Positions 52,448-61,244 of a stretch of 64,000 bases of DNA are shown here, in pieces. Both the position numbers and the translations under genes were made by a program. The notes beneath the pieces were generated by a model that ran no database searches, was not told where the DNA came from, and saw only the letters and a list, made by a program, of their open reading frames with translations. This DNA is from CAWDLX01 sp963753485. Lineage in GTDB: Bacteria > Actinomycetota > Actinomycetes > Mycobacteriales > Micromonosporaceae. Position 1 is the first letter of the stretch, and every line of letters begins with the position of its first letter. The stretch lies in NCBI GenBank assembly GCA_963753485.1, contig CAVWCL010000001.1:434001-498000 (forward strand). Reading direction: 5' to 3'.

Positions 52448-53377
52448 TCAGCGCACCGCGACCACCTCGGGCGCGCTCACGTCGATCCGGGTCGATACCC
52501 GCGACAGCAGCGCGGTCGCCACCCGCGCTTTGAGATCACTCTGCTCGGCGTCTCCCCAGACCACGGTGCGGCCATCGGCCAGGTCCAGCTGGATCGCCGC
52601 CGGCGACGCCACCACGAGCTCGGCAAGCTGGCCGCGCAATGCGGTGGTCAGTGAGGCGAGCACCCGAAGCCCCGCCAGGGTCGCCGCGTCGTCCGGTCCC
52701 GGCGCGGGCACCCGTAGCAACGCCACCCCGGACGGCCGGGCGGCCCGGTGGTCGAAGACGACCCCGGTCGCGTCGACCACGAGGAATTGACGGCCGACGT
52801 GGACCGCCGCCGCCGGCACCCGTTCGGTCACCGCGATCACCAGCGTCGACGGCCAGGAGCGGTGGACGTCGACCGCCGCGACCGACGCGAGGGTACGCAC
52901 CCGTCGCTCGACCGCGCCGGTGTCGATCCGGGCCAGCGGCGTGCCCGTGAGCACGCCAGCGATCGCGCGTACCTGCGCCGGCGAGGCGATCGCCGAGCCG
53001 GTGACCCGAACCTCCCGCACGGCGAGGGTTGAGGTGCCGAAGACGACCCAGGCGCAGCCGGCGACCAGGGCGAGGCCCGCGGCCGCGAGCGCCAACCTGC
53101 GCCGGCCAACGGGGCCCAGCCGGCTGCGCCGACCGACCGGATCCAGCCGGCTGTGCCGGCCAACGGGGCCCAGCCGGCTGCGCCGGCCAATGGGGCCCCG
53201 CCGGCTGTGCCGGCCACCTGGCTCCAGCGGACTGCGTCCGCTCACCGCGCTGCGCCGGAACCGGCCCAGGATCCCGGCGTTGGCGCCGGACGCCCGGTGC
53301 CAACGACGCTGGGCGGGTGAGACCGCCTCCCGCCGCGCCCGCACCAGGCGCCAGCGCCGGCGGGTCCGACCGGCCAT
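52448..53377 (-). CDS. ftsQ: Cell division protein FtsQ
   Basis: The 309-residue bitopic protein has a basic cytoplasmic part of about 95 residues, one membrane helix (LALAAAGLALVAGCAWVVF), then a POTRA domain (LAVREVRVTGSAIASPAQVR) and the beta domain (SWPSTLVIAVTERVPAAAVH, FLVVDATGVVF). FtsQ links early and late division proteins. The cytoplasmic part contains three to four nine-residue repeats of the type GRRSRLGPV, not usual for the family. Confidence 0.92.
   Translation of the reverse strand: MAGRTRRRWRLVRARREAVSPAQRRWHRASGANAGILGRFRRSAVSGRSPLEPGGRHSRRGPIGRRSRLGPVGRHSRLDPVGRRSRLGPVGRRRLALAAAGLALVAGCAWVVFGTSTLAVREVRVTGSAIASPAQVRAIAGVLTGTPLARIDTGAVERRVRTLASVAAVDVHRSWPSTLVIAVTERVPAAAVHVGRQFLVVDATGVVFDHRAARPSGVALLRVPAPGPDDAATLAGLRVLASLTTALRGQLAELVVASPAAIQLDLADGRTVVWGDAEQSDLKARVATALLSRVSTRIDVSAPEVVAVR
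53100..53213 (-). repeat. 27-base repeat in the cytoplasmic part of ftsQ
   Basis: About four imperfect 27-base units code for GRHSRRGPI, GRRSRLGPV, GRHSRLDPV and GRRSRLGPV. The units differ by a few bases, so this repeat is older than the identical one at the ftsZ end. Confidence 0.8.
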
Positions 53378-53381
53378 CGGC

Positions 53382-54809
53382 CTAGGCTCCGCCGGCGGTG
53401 AGCCGCTCGTGGGCCCGGGCCGCCAGCGCGGCGAGCAGCTCGTCGCCGAGCAGCGAGATCGGGGGCGCGCCCATGGTGACCACGACGTCGCCTGGGCGGG
53501 CCCGCCGGCAGACCTCGCCGGCGACGTCCTCCCAGGAAGCGACGAAGACCTTCTGCTCGGGCGGCAGCGTCACCGCCGCGGTGAGGGCGATGCCGCCGTC
53601 ACCCGGACCGCGGGTCTCCCCCGGCCCGAACACCTCCATGACGATCGCCTCATCGGCGAGGGCGAGCGCCCGGGCGATCTCGGCCCGCAGGTCGCGGGTG
53701 CGGTAGACCCGGTACGGCTGGAACACCACCAGGAGCCGGCCGTCGCCGGCCACTCCGCGCAGGGTCTGCAGGGCCGCGGTCATCGCGGTCGGGTGGTAGG
53801 CGTACTCGTCGTAGACCCGGACTCCGTCGGCCAGACCTTTGAGCTCGAACCGGCGGCGCACCCCGGGGAACGCGGCCAGCGCATCGCGGATCTGCTCCAG
53901 GGCCAACCCCAGTCGCAGCGTCACCAGGAGCGCGGCGGCGCTGTTGAGCCCGAGGTGACGGCCCGGCACGGGGACGCTGATCTCGCCGAGTGGCTCGCCG
54001 TCGAGGGTGGCGTAGTAGCGCACCGACGACACGCTCGAGCGCAGCTCGTCCAGGCGCAGGGTGGCGTCGGCCGCCTCCCCGTAGGTCTGCACCGCCAAGC
54101 CCTCGGCCCGGGCGCTGGCCGCGAGCAGCCGGGTCGGCGCGTCGTCGGCGCACATGACCAGCAGCCCGTCCGGTTCGAGCAGCCGGCAGAAGTCCAGGAA
54201 TCCGGCGCGCACCCCGGCCAGGTCGCCATAGGTGTTGAGGTGGTCGGCGTCGATGTTGGTCACGATGGCCAGGCTCGGCCGGTAATGCAGGAACGATCGG
54301 TCGCTCTCGTCGGCCTCGGCGACGAAATGTTCGCCGGTGCCGTGGTGGGCGTTGGAGCCGACCTCCGAGATCTCGCCGCCGATGACGAAGGACGGGTCGA
54401 GCCCGCAGTGTTGCAGGATCGAGGTGACCATCGAGGTCGTCGTGGTCTTGCCGTGCGTGCCGGCGACGGCGATCACCCGCCGGCCGACCATGGTGGCCGC
54501 GAGCGCCTCCGAGCGGTGCAGCACCCGCAGGCCGCGAGCCCGCGCCTCGACCAGCTCAAGGTGGTCCGGCGGGATCGCGGTGGAGTAGACGACCGTGTCG
54601 ACTCCGTCCAGATTGGACGGCACGTGTCGCATGTGGATGGTCGCGCCGAGGGCGGTGAGACCGGCCAGAGCCGGCCACTCCTTCAGCTCGCTGCCGCTGA
54701 CCGGGATGCCCCGGGTGAGCAGCAGCCGGGCCAACCCGCTCATGCCTACCCCGCCGATGCCGATGAGGTGTACCCGGCCCAGCTCCTCGGCGCTGTGTGC
54801 CACGCTCAC
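53382..54809 (-). CDS. murC: UDP-N-acetylmuramate-L-alanine ligase
   Basis: The 475-residue Mur ligase has the UDP-binding start VHLIGIGGVGMSGLARLLL, the ATP loop AVAGTHGKTTTTSM, EADESDRSFLHY, TNIDADHLNTYGD and VYDEYAYHPTAM. It adds L-Ala to UDP-MurNAc, the first step of the stem peptide. The start GTG overlaps the murG stop (GTGA). Confidence 0.96.
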   Translation of the reverse strand: MSVAHSAEELGRVHLIGIGGVGMSGLARLLLTRGIPVSGSELKEWPALAGLTALGATIHMRHVPSNLDGVDTVVYSTAIPPDHLELVEARARGLRVLHRSEALAATMVGRRVIAVAGTHGKTTTTSMVTSILQHCGLDPSFVIGGEISEVGSNAHHGTGEHFVAEADESDRSFLHYRPSLAIVTNIDADHLNTYGDLAGVRAGFLDFCRLLEPDGLLVMCADDAPTRLLAASARAEGLAVQTYGEAADATLRLDELRSSVSSVRYYATLDGEPLGEISVPVPGRHLGLNSAAALLVTLRLGLALEQIRDALAAFPGVRRRFELKGLADGVRVYDEYAYHPTAMTAALQTLRGVAGDGRLLVVFQPYRVYRTRDLRAEIARALALADEAIVMEVFGPGETRGPGDGGIALTAAVTLPPEQKVFVASWEDVAGEVCRRARPGDVVVTMGAPPISLLGDELLAALAARAHERLTAGGA

Positions 54810-55918
54810 CCCCGGCCGGCCACCACGTCGAGCACGAAGGTGCGCAGCGCCTCGTCACCGTCCCGGCGGCCGAACCGGGCCGCCGCCCGGCCCATCTCGG
54901 CCAGCCGCGTCGAGTCCAGTGCCAGGGCAACCACCGTCCTCTCGATCCACTCCCCGGTGAGCTCGGCGTCGTCGACCAGGAGCCCACCCCCGGCCTGCAC
55001 CACGGGGAGCGCATTGCGCCGCTGCTCGCCGTTACCGTACGGCAGCGGCACGTAGACGGCGGGTAGGCCCACCGTCGTCACCTCGGCGAGTGTCATCCCG
55101 CCGCCGCGGCAGAGCGCCAGATCGGCGGCGGCGAACCCGAGCTCCATGTCGGCGATGTAGGGCACGGTCACGTATGGCGCCGCCAGCTCCCGCGGGATCT
55201 CCACCGGGTCGTTGCGGGCCCCGGTGACGTGTAGCACCTGGATACCGGCGGTGGTGACCGCCTTCGCCGCGTCGGCCATCGCCAGGTTGATCGAACGGGC
55301 CCCCTGGGAGGCGCCGAAGACGAAGAGCGTGGGCCGGTCGGGGTCGAGGCCGAAATGCTCGCGCGCGCCAACGCGGCTCTCGGCCCGATCCAGGGCGCAG
55401 ATCGCGGGCCGCAGCGGCACCCCGACCACGCGGGCGTTGCGCAGCAGGGGTGACACCTCGGGCTGGAACGGGAAGCCGACCGCGACGTGCGAGGTGAACC
55501 GCATGCCGAGCCGGTTCGCGACCCCCGGCGGCACGTTCAGCTCGTGGATCACGATCGGCGTGTGCCGCCGCCACGCGGCCAGGTAGGCCGGCACGGCGAC
55601 ATACCCGCCGAAGCCGACCACCACGTCGGCCTCGACGTCATCGAGCACGTCCCGGCCGGCCCGCAGCGATCGCAGCATCCGGGCCGGCGTCTTGGCCAGG
55701 TCGACCGAGACCCGCCGCGGAAGCTGGTACGCCGGCACCTGGCGCAGGTCGTACCCGGCCTGCGGGATGAGCTGGCCCTCCAACCCCTTGGTACTGCCGA
55801 CACAGGTGATCCGCAGGTCGCTCTGGTGGCGGCGCAGGCAGGCGGCGAAGGCGAGCAGCGGATAGATATGCCCCCCGGTGCCGCCACCGGCGAGGACCAC
55901 GGAACGAAGCTCAGCCAT
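54806..55918 (-). CDS. murG: UDP-N-acetylglucosamine transferase MurG
   Basis: The 370-residue GT-B enzyme shows VVLAGGGTGGHIYPLLAFA at the N-terminus, IHELNVPPGVANRL (usually HEQN), VFGASQGARSINLAM and the donor-site block CRGGGMTLAEVTTVGLPAVY. It makes lipid II from lipid I at the inner membrane face. It overlaps ftsW upstream by eight bases and murC downstream by four. Confidence 0.96.
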   Translation of the reverse strand: MAELRSVVLAGGGTGGHIYPLLAFAACLRRHQSDLRITCVGSTKGLEGQLIPQAGYDLRQVPAYQLPRRVSVDLAKTPARMLRSLRAGRDVLDDVEADVVVGFGGYVAVPAYLAAWRRHTPIVIHELNVPPGVANRLGMRFTSHVAVGFPFQPEVSPLLRNARVVGVPLRPAICALDRAESRVGAREHFGLDPDRPTLFVFGASQGARSINLAMADAAKAVTTAGIQVLHVTGARNDPVEIPRELAAPYVTVPYIADMELGFAAADLALCRGGGMTLAEVTTVGLPAVYVPLPYGNGEQRRNALPVVQAGGGLLVDDAELTGEWIERTVVALALDSTRLAEMGRAAARFGRRDGDEALRTFVLDVVAGRG

Positions 55919-57293
55919 CCTCGGCGCTCCTCTCCGGTGCCGGGCGCGCCGGTCGGGGGGCCCGGATCGGCGGCGGTGGCAATGGGGCCCAGAGTAGTCG
56001 GGCGACCCGCCCGGGCGGCCGGGCGTGCAGGGCCGCGGCGGCCGCCGGTTCGGCCCGGGCGAAGGAGGCGAGCATGCCGATCATCGCAAGGGTGACCACC
56101 AACGCGCTGCCGCCGTCCGAGATGAGCGGCAGCGGTAGGCCGGTCACCGGGACCAGGCCGACCACGCCGGCAATGTTGATGGTGGCCTCGCCGGCGATCA
56201 GCGCGGTCACCCCGGCGGCCACATAGCGCCGAAACGGATGCGAGACCCGGCGGGCGATCCGCAGGCCGGCGTAGGCGAGCACGCCGAAGAGAGCGAGCAC
56301 CACCAGGCACCCCACCACGCCCAGCTCCTCGGCGATCACGGCGAAGATGAAGTCGTTGTGGCCGTTGGGCAGCCAGCCCCATTTGAGCCGGGCCTCGCCG
56401 AGCCCGACCCCGAGCCAGCCGCCGTCCGCGATCGCGTACAGGCCCTGGCGGACCTGGTACGCCGGACCCAGGATGTACTGGTCCGGGTTGGTGAACGCCT
56501 CGATGCGCCGCAGCCGGTATCCGTTGCCCGGCAGGTAGATCAGGGCGAGAATGCCGGCGACCGCCACCGCGGACATGCCCACGAAGACGCGCATCCGCAC
56601 GCCCGCGGCCCAGAGCATGCCGACGAAGAGGATCACCAGGCAGAGCATCGTGCCCAGGTCGTTGTAGCCCACCATCAGCAACAGCAGGCCGGCGACCGGG
56701 AAGAGCGGACGGGACAGGTCGTGCCAATGGGCCGCCCGGTCGCCCTTGCGGACCAGCACGTCGGCGACCCAGATCGCGAGCGCGATCTTGGCGAGCTCGG
56801 ACGGCTGCACCTGGACGGGGCCGAGGTAGAGCCACAGCTCGTCCGCGCGCAGCGGCCCCAACCGGGGATCGCTGAGCACCCCGGCCTGGTTCAGCAGCGC
56901 GAGCACGTCGAGCACCCCGACGAGCACGAACGCGGCCAGCAGGCCGGGCTTGGCCAGCGCCCGGTAGCTGCGCACCGGCAGCCGCTGGCAGAGCCAGAAC
57001 GCGATCAGCCCGATCGCGGCCGAGACGCCCTGCTTCTCGATCGAGGAGAAGGCGTTTCCGCTGCTGACGAACTGCTCCACGCTGGTCGCCGAGAAGACCA
57101 TGGTGAGTCCGATGCCGAGCAGCAGCGCGGCGCTCGCCACTAGGAGGTAATAGGACGCGAGCGGGCGCCCCAGCAGGCCGCGCAGCAGGGCGGTGAGCCC
57201 GCGGGCGACTGCGATGGCGCCGGCCGGGAGGCCGGAGCCGGTGGCGTCCGCGGACCGCGCGCCGACCGGGCGGTGGCCCGGCGGGGCGCTCAC
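55911..57293 (-). CDS. ftsW: Lipid II polymerase FtsW (SEDS family)
   Basis: The 460-residue protein has ten hydrophobic segments and the SEDS motifs VQPSELAKIALAIWVADVLV, GYNDLGTMLCLVILF (usually PDLGT), NGHNDFIFAVIAEELG and GLPLPLISDGGSALV. It polymerises septal peptidoglycan together with FtsI. Both termini are long and proline- or arginine-rich, as usual in actinomycetes. The start overlaps the murD stop. Confidence 0.94.
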   Translation of the reverse strand: MSAPPGHRPVGARSADATGSGLPAGAIAVARGLTALLRGLLGRPLASYYLLVASAALLLGIGLTMVFSATSVEQFVSSGNAFSSIEKQGVSAAIGLIAFWLCQRLPVRSYRALAKPGLLAAFVLVGVLDVLALLNQAGVLSDPRLGPLRADELWLYLGPVQVQPSELAKIALAIWVADVLVRKGDRAAHWHDLSRPLFPVAGLLLLMVGYNDLGTMLCLVILFVGMLWAAGVRMRVFVGMSAVAVAGILALIYLPGNGYRLRRIEAFTNPDQYILGPAYQVRQGLYAIADGGWLGVGLGEARLKWGWLPNGHNDFIFAVIAEELGVVGCLVVLALFGVLAYAGLRIARRVSHPFRRYVAAGVTALIAGEATINIAGVVGLVPVTGLPLPLISDGGSALVVTLAMIGMLASFARAEPAAAAALHARPPGRVARLLWAPLPPPPIRAPRPARPAPERSAEDG

Positions 57294-58729
57294 GCCCGGC
57301 TCCGGTCCTCGCGGTGATTGCGGTCCGCGCGATGGTTCAGGTCGGCGACCGCAGAGGCGAAGGCATCGCCGCGGTGGGCGTAGCTGAAGAACATGTCCTT
57401 CGACGCCGCCGCCGGGGCGAGCAGGACGGTGTCGCCAGGGCGGGCGAGCGCCGCGGCGGCCCGGACGACCTCGGCCATGGCGCCATCATCGGTCCTCGCC
57501 ACCTCCACCACCGGGACCTGCGGCGCGTGTCGGGTGAGCGCGTCGCCGATCTCCCGCCGGTCGACCCCGAGCAGCACCGCCCCGGCCAGCCGGCCGGCGG
57601 TCGCCACCACGAGTTCGGCGATGTCGACCCCCTTGAGCTGACCGCCGGCGATCCATACCACGCGCGGGCACGCGGCGAGCGACGCCGCCGCGGCATGCGG
57701 GTTGGTCGCCTTGCTGTCATCGACATAGCGCACACCATCCACAGTGGCCACGAGGGCGTTGCGGTGGCGTTCGGGTTGGTAGCCCGCGAGCCCGGCGGCG
57801 ACCGCCGCCGGGCTGACACCGTGCGCGCGGGCCAGCGCGGCGGCGTGTAACGCGTTGCTGACGTTGTGCGCCCCCGCCGGCCGTACCGCTTCGGCCGGGC
57901 CGAGGTCGGCCCCGTCGTCGAAGGCCCGGTCGACCAGCCGGCCGCCGATCACTCCGAGCTGGCCCGGCTGAGGTTGGGCGAGGGTTACCCCAACCACCCG
58001 CCCGCCGGCGACGTCGGCCAGCTGCCGGGCGACCCACGCATCGTCGAGGTTGCCGACCGCGACCCCACCGCCGGTGTCGGCACTGCGCCAGATCGCGCGC
58101 TTGGCGTCGGCGTACCCGGCCAGGTTGCCGTGCCAGTCGAGGTGGTCGTCGGCGAGGTTCAGCCAGGCCCCGGCTGTCGACGCCAGCCGGGATGACCAGT
58201 AGAGCTGCTGACTGGAGAGCTCGACCGCCAGCACGTCGTACCCGGCCGGATCGTCGGCGGCGAAGACCAGCGGCTCGCCGATGTTGCCCAGGGCGGCGGT
58301 GCGCAGCCCGGCCGCGCGCAGGATCGAAGCCAGCATCGTCGTGGTCGTGGTCTTGCCGTTGGTGCCGGTGACCGCGAGCCAGGCCGGCGCGCCCGGACCC
58401 CGCAACCGCCAGGCCAGTTCGGGCTCCGAGTAGACCGGCAGACCGGCGGCGGTTGCGGCTTTGGCCAACGGGGTATGCGGCGCGAAGCCCGGTGACAGCA
58501 CGACGTCGTCCAGCCGCGCCAGCAGGCCGGGGGCCGCCTGTTCGCCAAGGATCACCTCGACCCCGGCGGCTCGCAGCCGGGCGGTGGCCCCGCTCTCCTG
58601 CCGGTCCAGCACCGTCACCCGGGCGCCGCGGGTCAGCAGGACATCGGCGCACGCGGCGCCGGCGACCCCGGTGCCGGCGATCAGGACGCGGCGGCCACCG
58701 TAGTCATCCCCCGGCCGGGCCGCGCTCAT
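57290..58729 (-). CDS. murD: UDP-MurNAc-L-Ala-D-Glu ligase
   Basis: The 479-residue protein begins SAARPGDDYGGRRVLIAGTG, has the ATP loop AVTGTNGKTTTTTML, NLADDHLDWHGNLAGYADAK, the lysine region and VRYVDDSKATNPHAAAASLA. It adds D-Glu to UDP-MurNAc-L-Ala. The ATG at 58729 overlaps the mraY stop (ATGA). A longer open frame upstream lies within mraY and was rejected. Confidence 0.95.
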   Translation of the reverse strand: MSAARPGDDYGGRRVLIAGTGVAGAACADVLLTRGARVTVLDRQESGATARLRAAGVEVILGEQAAPGLLARLDDVVLSPGFAPHTPLAKAATAAGLPVYSEPELAWRLRGPGAPAWLAVTGTNGKTTTTTMLASILRAAGLRTAALGNIGEPLVFAADDPAGYDVLAVELSSQQLYWSSRLASTAGAWLNLADDHLDWHGNLAGYADAKRAIWRSADTGGGVAVGNLDDAWVARQLADVAGGRVVGVTLAQPQPGQLGVIGGRLVDRAFDDGADLGPAEAVRPAGAHNVSNALHAAALARAHGVSPAAVAAGLAGYQPERHRNALVATVDGVRYVDDSKATNPHAAAASLAACPRVVWIAGGQLKGVDIAELVVATAGRLAGAVLLGVDRREIGDALTRHAPQVPVVEVARTDDGAMAEVVRAAAALARPGDTVLLAPAAASKDMFFSYAHRGDAFASAVADLNHRADRNHREDRSRA

Positions 58730-59844
58730 CGGTTGGTGAACTCCACCACGCGCAGGAAGTCGGCGTAGAAGAGTCCCAGCGCCGACGCGACGCCGAGGCC
58801 GGCGACGATCCAGAACCGGATGACGATGTTCACCTCGCTCCAACCCGCCAGTTCGAAATGGTGCTGCAGAGGCACCATACGAAACACCCGGCGTTGCCAG
58901 AGCTGATACGAGCCGATCTGGATGACCCAGGTGAGCGTGATGATGGTAAAGAGGATGCCGAGGATGGGCAGCAGCAGCTCGGTACGGGTGGCGAAGGCGA
59001 GACCGGCGATGAGCCCGCCCAGCGCGAGCGACCCGGTGTCGCCCATGAAGATCTTGGCAGGGGACGCGTTCCACCACAGGAAACCGAAGCAGGCCGCCGC
59101 GGCGGCGCCGGCGATGATGGCCACCTCCAAGGGGTCCCGCACGATGTAGGCGTAACCGCCGGTGTAGGCCGGGTCGGAGGCCCAGTGGCGGTACTGCCAG
59201 AAGGCGACGAACGAGTATGAGCCGATCACCATGACGCAGGTGCCGGTGGCCAGCCCGTCCAGCCCGTCGGTGAGGTTGACCGCGTTGGACATGGCCATCA
59301 CCACGAAGATGAAGAAGACCAGCGCGCCGATCTTCGTGATGTTCAGCCAGTTGATGTCCTTGACGAAGGAGATGGTCGCGCTGGCGACGGTCTCCCGGTG
59401 CGGCGGCGCCGCCGGCAGGTAGAGCGCGATCACCCCGAAGACCGCCCCGACGACGGTCTGCCCGAGCAGCTTGCGCCGCTTGCTCAGGCCGAGGCTGTTG
59501 CGCTTGCGCACCTTGAGGAAGTCGTCGAAGAAGCCGACCAGACCGGTGCCGACGAGCAGCCCGAGCAGGACCACGCCGGTCGTAGTCGCGCCGGTCGGGG
59601 TGCCCAGCTGCTCGCGGGGCAGGGTGGCCAGCACGAAGTGGCCGGCGACGTAGGCGACAACGGTGGCCAGGATGACCACGACACCGCCCATGGTCGGGGT
59701 GCCGCGCTTGGCCAGGTGGGTCTGCGGCCCGTCCGAGCGGATCGGCTGGCCGTACTTGAGCCGGGTGAACGCCCGGATGGCCAGGGGAGTGCCGAAGATG
59801 GAGAGGAGGAAGGCAACCGCGGCGGAGACGATGACCGCCCTCAC
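58726..59844 (-). CDS. mraY: Phospho-MurNAc-pentapeptide translocase MraY
   Basis: The 372-residue protein has ten membrane helices and the conserved blocks HLAKRGTPTMGGVVVI, NAVNLTDGLDGLATG, WWNASPAKIFMGDTGSLALG and MVPLQHHFELAGWSE with the HHHFE-like motif (here QHHFE). It joins phospho-MurNAc-pentapeptide to undecaprenyl phosphate, giving lipid I. Starts at GTG 59844, overlapping murF. Confidence 0.96.
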   Translation of the reverse strand: MRAVIVSAAVAFLLSIFGTPLAIRAFTRLKYGQPIRSDGPQTHLAKRGTPTMGGVVVILATVVAYVAGHFVLATLPREQLGTPTGATTTGVVLLGLLVGTGLVGFFDDFLKVRKRNSLGLSKRRKLLGQTVVGAVFGVIALYLPAAPPHRETVASATISFVKDINWLNITKIGALVFFIFVVMAMSNAVNLTDGLDGLATGTCVMVIGSYSFVAFWQYRHWASDPAYTGGYAYIVRDPLEVAIIAGAAAAACFGFLWWNASPAKIFMGDTGSLALGGLIAGLAFATRTELLLPILGILFTIITLTWVIQIGSYQLWQRRVFRMVPLQHHFELAGWSEVNIVIRFWIVAGLGVASALGLFYADFLRVVEFTNR

Positions 59845-61244
59845 GGCGTGACCGCCGCGCCGGCTACCACACTGTCCCGCAGGAAGTCGGCCACATCCCA
59901 GGTCCGGTAGCGCGAACCCTTCACCAGGACGGCATCACCCGGGCGCAGTTCGGCCCGCAGCCACGACACCGCCGCCTCCTGATCGGTCACCTGCACCGAC
60001 GATCCTCCCCATTCCGCGACGGCCGTCGCGCCGGTGTGGATGCCGGCGGCATTGTCGCCGATCACCACCAGGCGGTCCACGCCCAACTGGGCGGCGAGCC
60101 GGCCGACCTGCTCGTGCCCCGTCTGCTCGTGCTCGCCGAGTTCGGCCAGGTAGCCCAGCACGGCGAGCCGGCGCCCACCGGTATCCATCGCGACCAGCGC
60201 GCGCAGCGCGGCCGCCACGGATGCGGGGTTGGCGTTGTACGAGTCGTCGATGACCGTGACACCATCGGCCCGGTCGTAGACATCCATCCTTCGGGTGGAG
60301 ACCAGCCGAAGATCGTTTAAAGCTTCGCCCAGGTCGGCCAGGGCCATCCCGTGTGACCGGGCCACGGCCGCGGCGAGCAGGGCATTGGTCACCTGGTGCC
60401 GCCCGCTCAGCGCGGACCGAACCACGACCGTGCCCTCGGGTGCCACGAGGGTATAGGAGGCCCGGCCGCGGGCGTCGAGCACTACCGCGTCGGCTCGCAG
60501 GTCGGCATCGGCCGCCTCGCCGGCGAGCACCACCGGAGCGCGGCTGCCTGCGCCCATCGCCCGGACCCGGTCGTCGTCGGCGTTGAGCACCGCCAGGCCG
60601 TCGGCCGGCAGCGCGGCCACCAGCTCGCCCTTGGCCTGGGCGATGGCCGCCACCGAGCCGAACTCGCCGATGTGCGCCACCCCGACGTTGACCACCACGG
60701 CCACCCGGGGCGGCGCGATCCCGCACAGATACGTGAGGTGGCCAAGCCCCCGGGCGCCCATCTCAAGCACCAGGAAGCGGGTCTCCGGCCCGGACTGCAG
60801 CACCGTGTACGGCAGACCGAGCTCGTTGTTGAGCGAACCGGTCGCGGCCACCGTTGGCCCCAGCCGAGCCAGCAGCTGGGCGGTTAAATCCTTTGTGGAC
60901 GTCTTGCCGGACGAACCCGTGATACCGACGACGGTCAGCGCGGGCAACCGGTCGACCACCGCCCGGGCCAGGGCGCCCAGGGCGGCAAGCGGATCAGCGA
61001 CCAGGATCGACGGGCCGCCGACCTCCCGGGTCCCGAGCACCGCGACCGCCCCGGCGGCGAAGGCGTCGTCGGCGAAGGTGTGGCCATCCGCGCGGGTGCC
61101 CTCGAACGCGACGAAGAGGCCGCCGGGGGCGAGCGCGCGCGAGTCGCATTCGACCGGGCCGGTGACGGTCAGTGATCCGGCGTCGGCGTTGACCACCACG
61201 CCACCGACGATGGCGGCAACCTCCGCCAGGGTCATCGCAATCAT
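59841..61244 (-). CDS. murF: UDP-MurNAc-tripeptide-D-Ala-D-Ala ligase
   Basis: The 467-residue ligase has the ATP loop GITGSSGKTSTKDLTAQLLA, LNNELGLPYTVL, LEMGARGLGHLTYL, VLNADDDRV and VIDDSYNANPASVAAAL. It adds D-Ala-D-Ala to the UDP-linked tripeptide. ATG 61244 overlaps the murE stop (ATGA); a second ATG three codons in is also possible. Confidence 0.96.
   Translation of the reverse strand: MIAMTLAEVAAIVGGVVVNADAGSLTVTGPVECDSRALAPGGLFVAFEGTRADGHTFADDAFAAGAVAVLGTREVGGPSILVADPLAALGALARAVVDRLPALTVVGITGSSGKTSTKDLTAQLLARLGPTVAATGSLNNELGLPYTVLQSGPETRFLVLEMGARGLGHLTYLCGIAPPRVAVVVNVGVAHIGEFGSVAAIAQAKGELVAALPADGLAVLNADDDRVRAMGAGSRAPVVLAGEAADADLRADAVVLDARGRASYTLVAPEGTVVVRSALSGRHQVTNALLAAAVARSHGMALADLGEALNDLRLVSTRRMDVYDRADGVTVIDDSYNANPASVAAALRALVAMDTGGRRLAVLGYLAELGEHEQTGHEQVGRLAAQLGVDRLVVIGDNAAGIHTGATAVAEWGGSSVQVTDQEAAVSWLRAELRPGDAVLVKGSRYRTWDVADFLRDSVVAGAAVTP

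Noticed and set aside
57290..59077. Longer 595-residue version of MurD
   Set aside because: The extra N-terminus is read inside mraY; the ATG at 58729 overlapping the mraY stop fits MurD homology.
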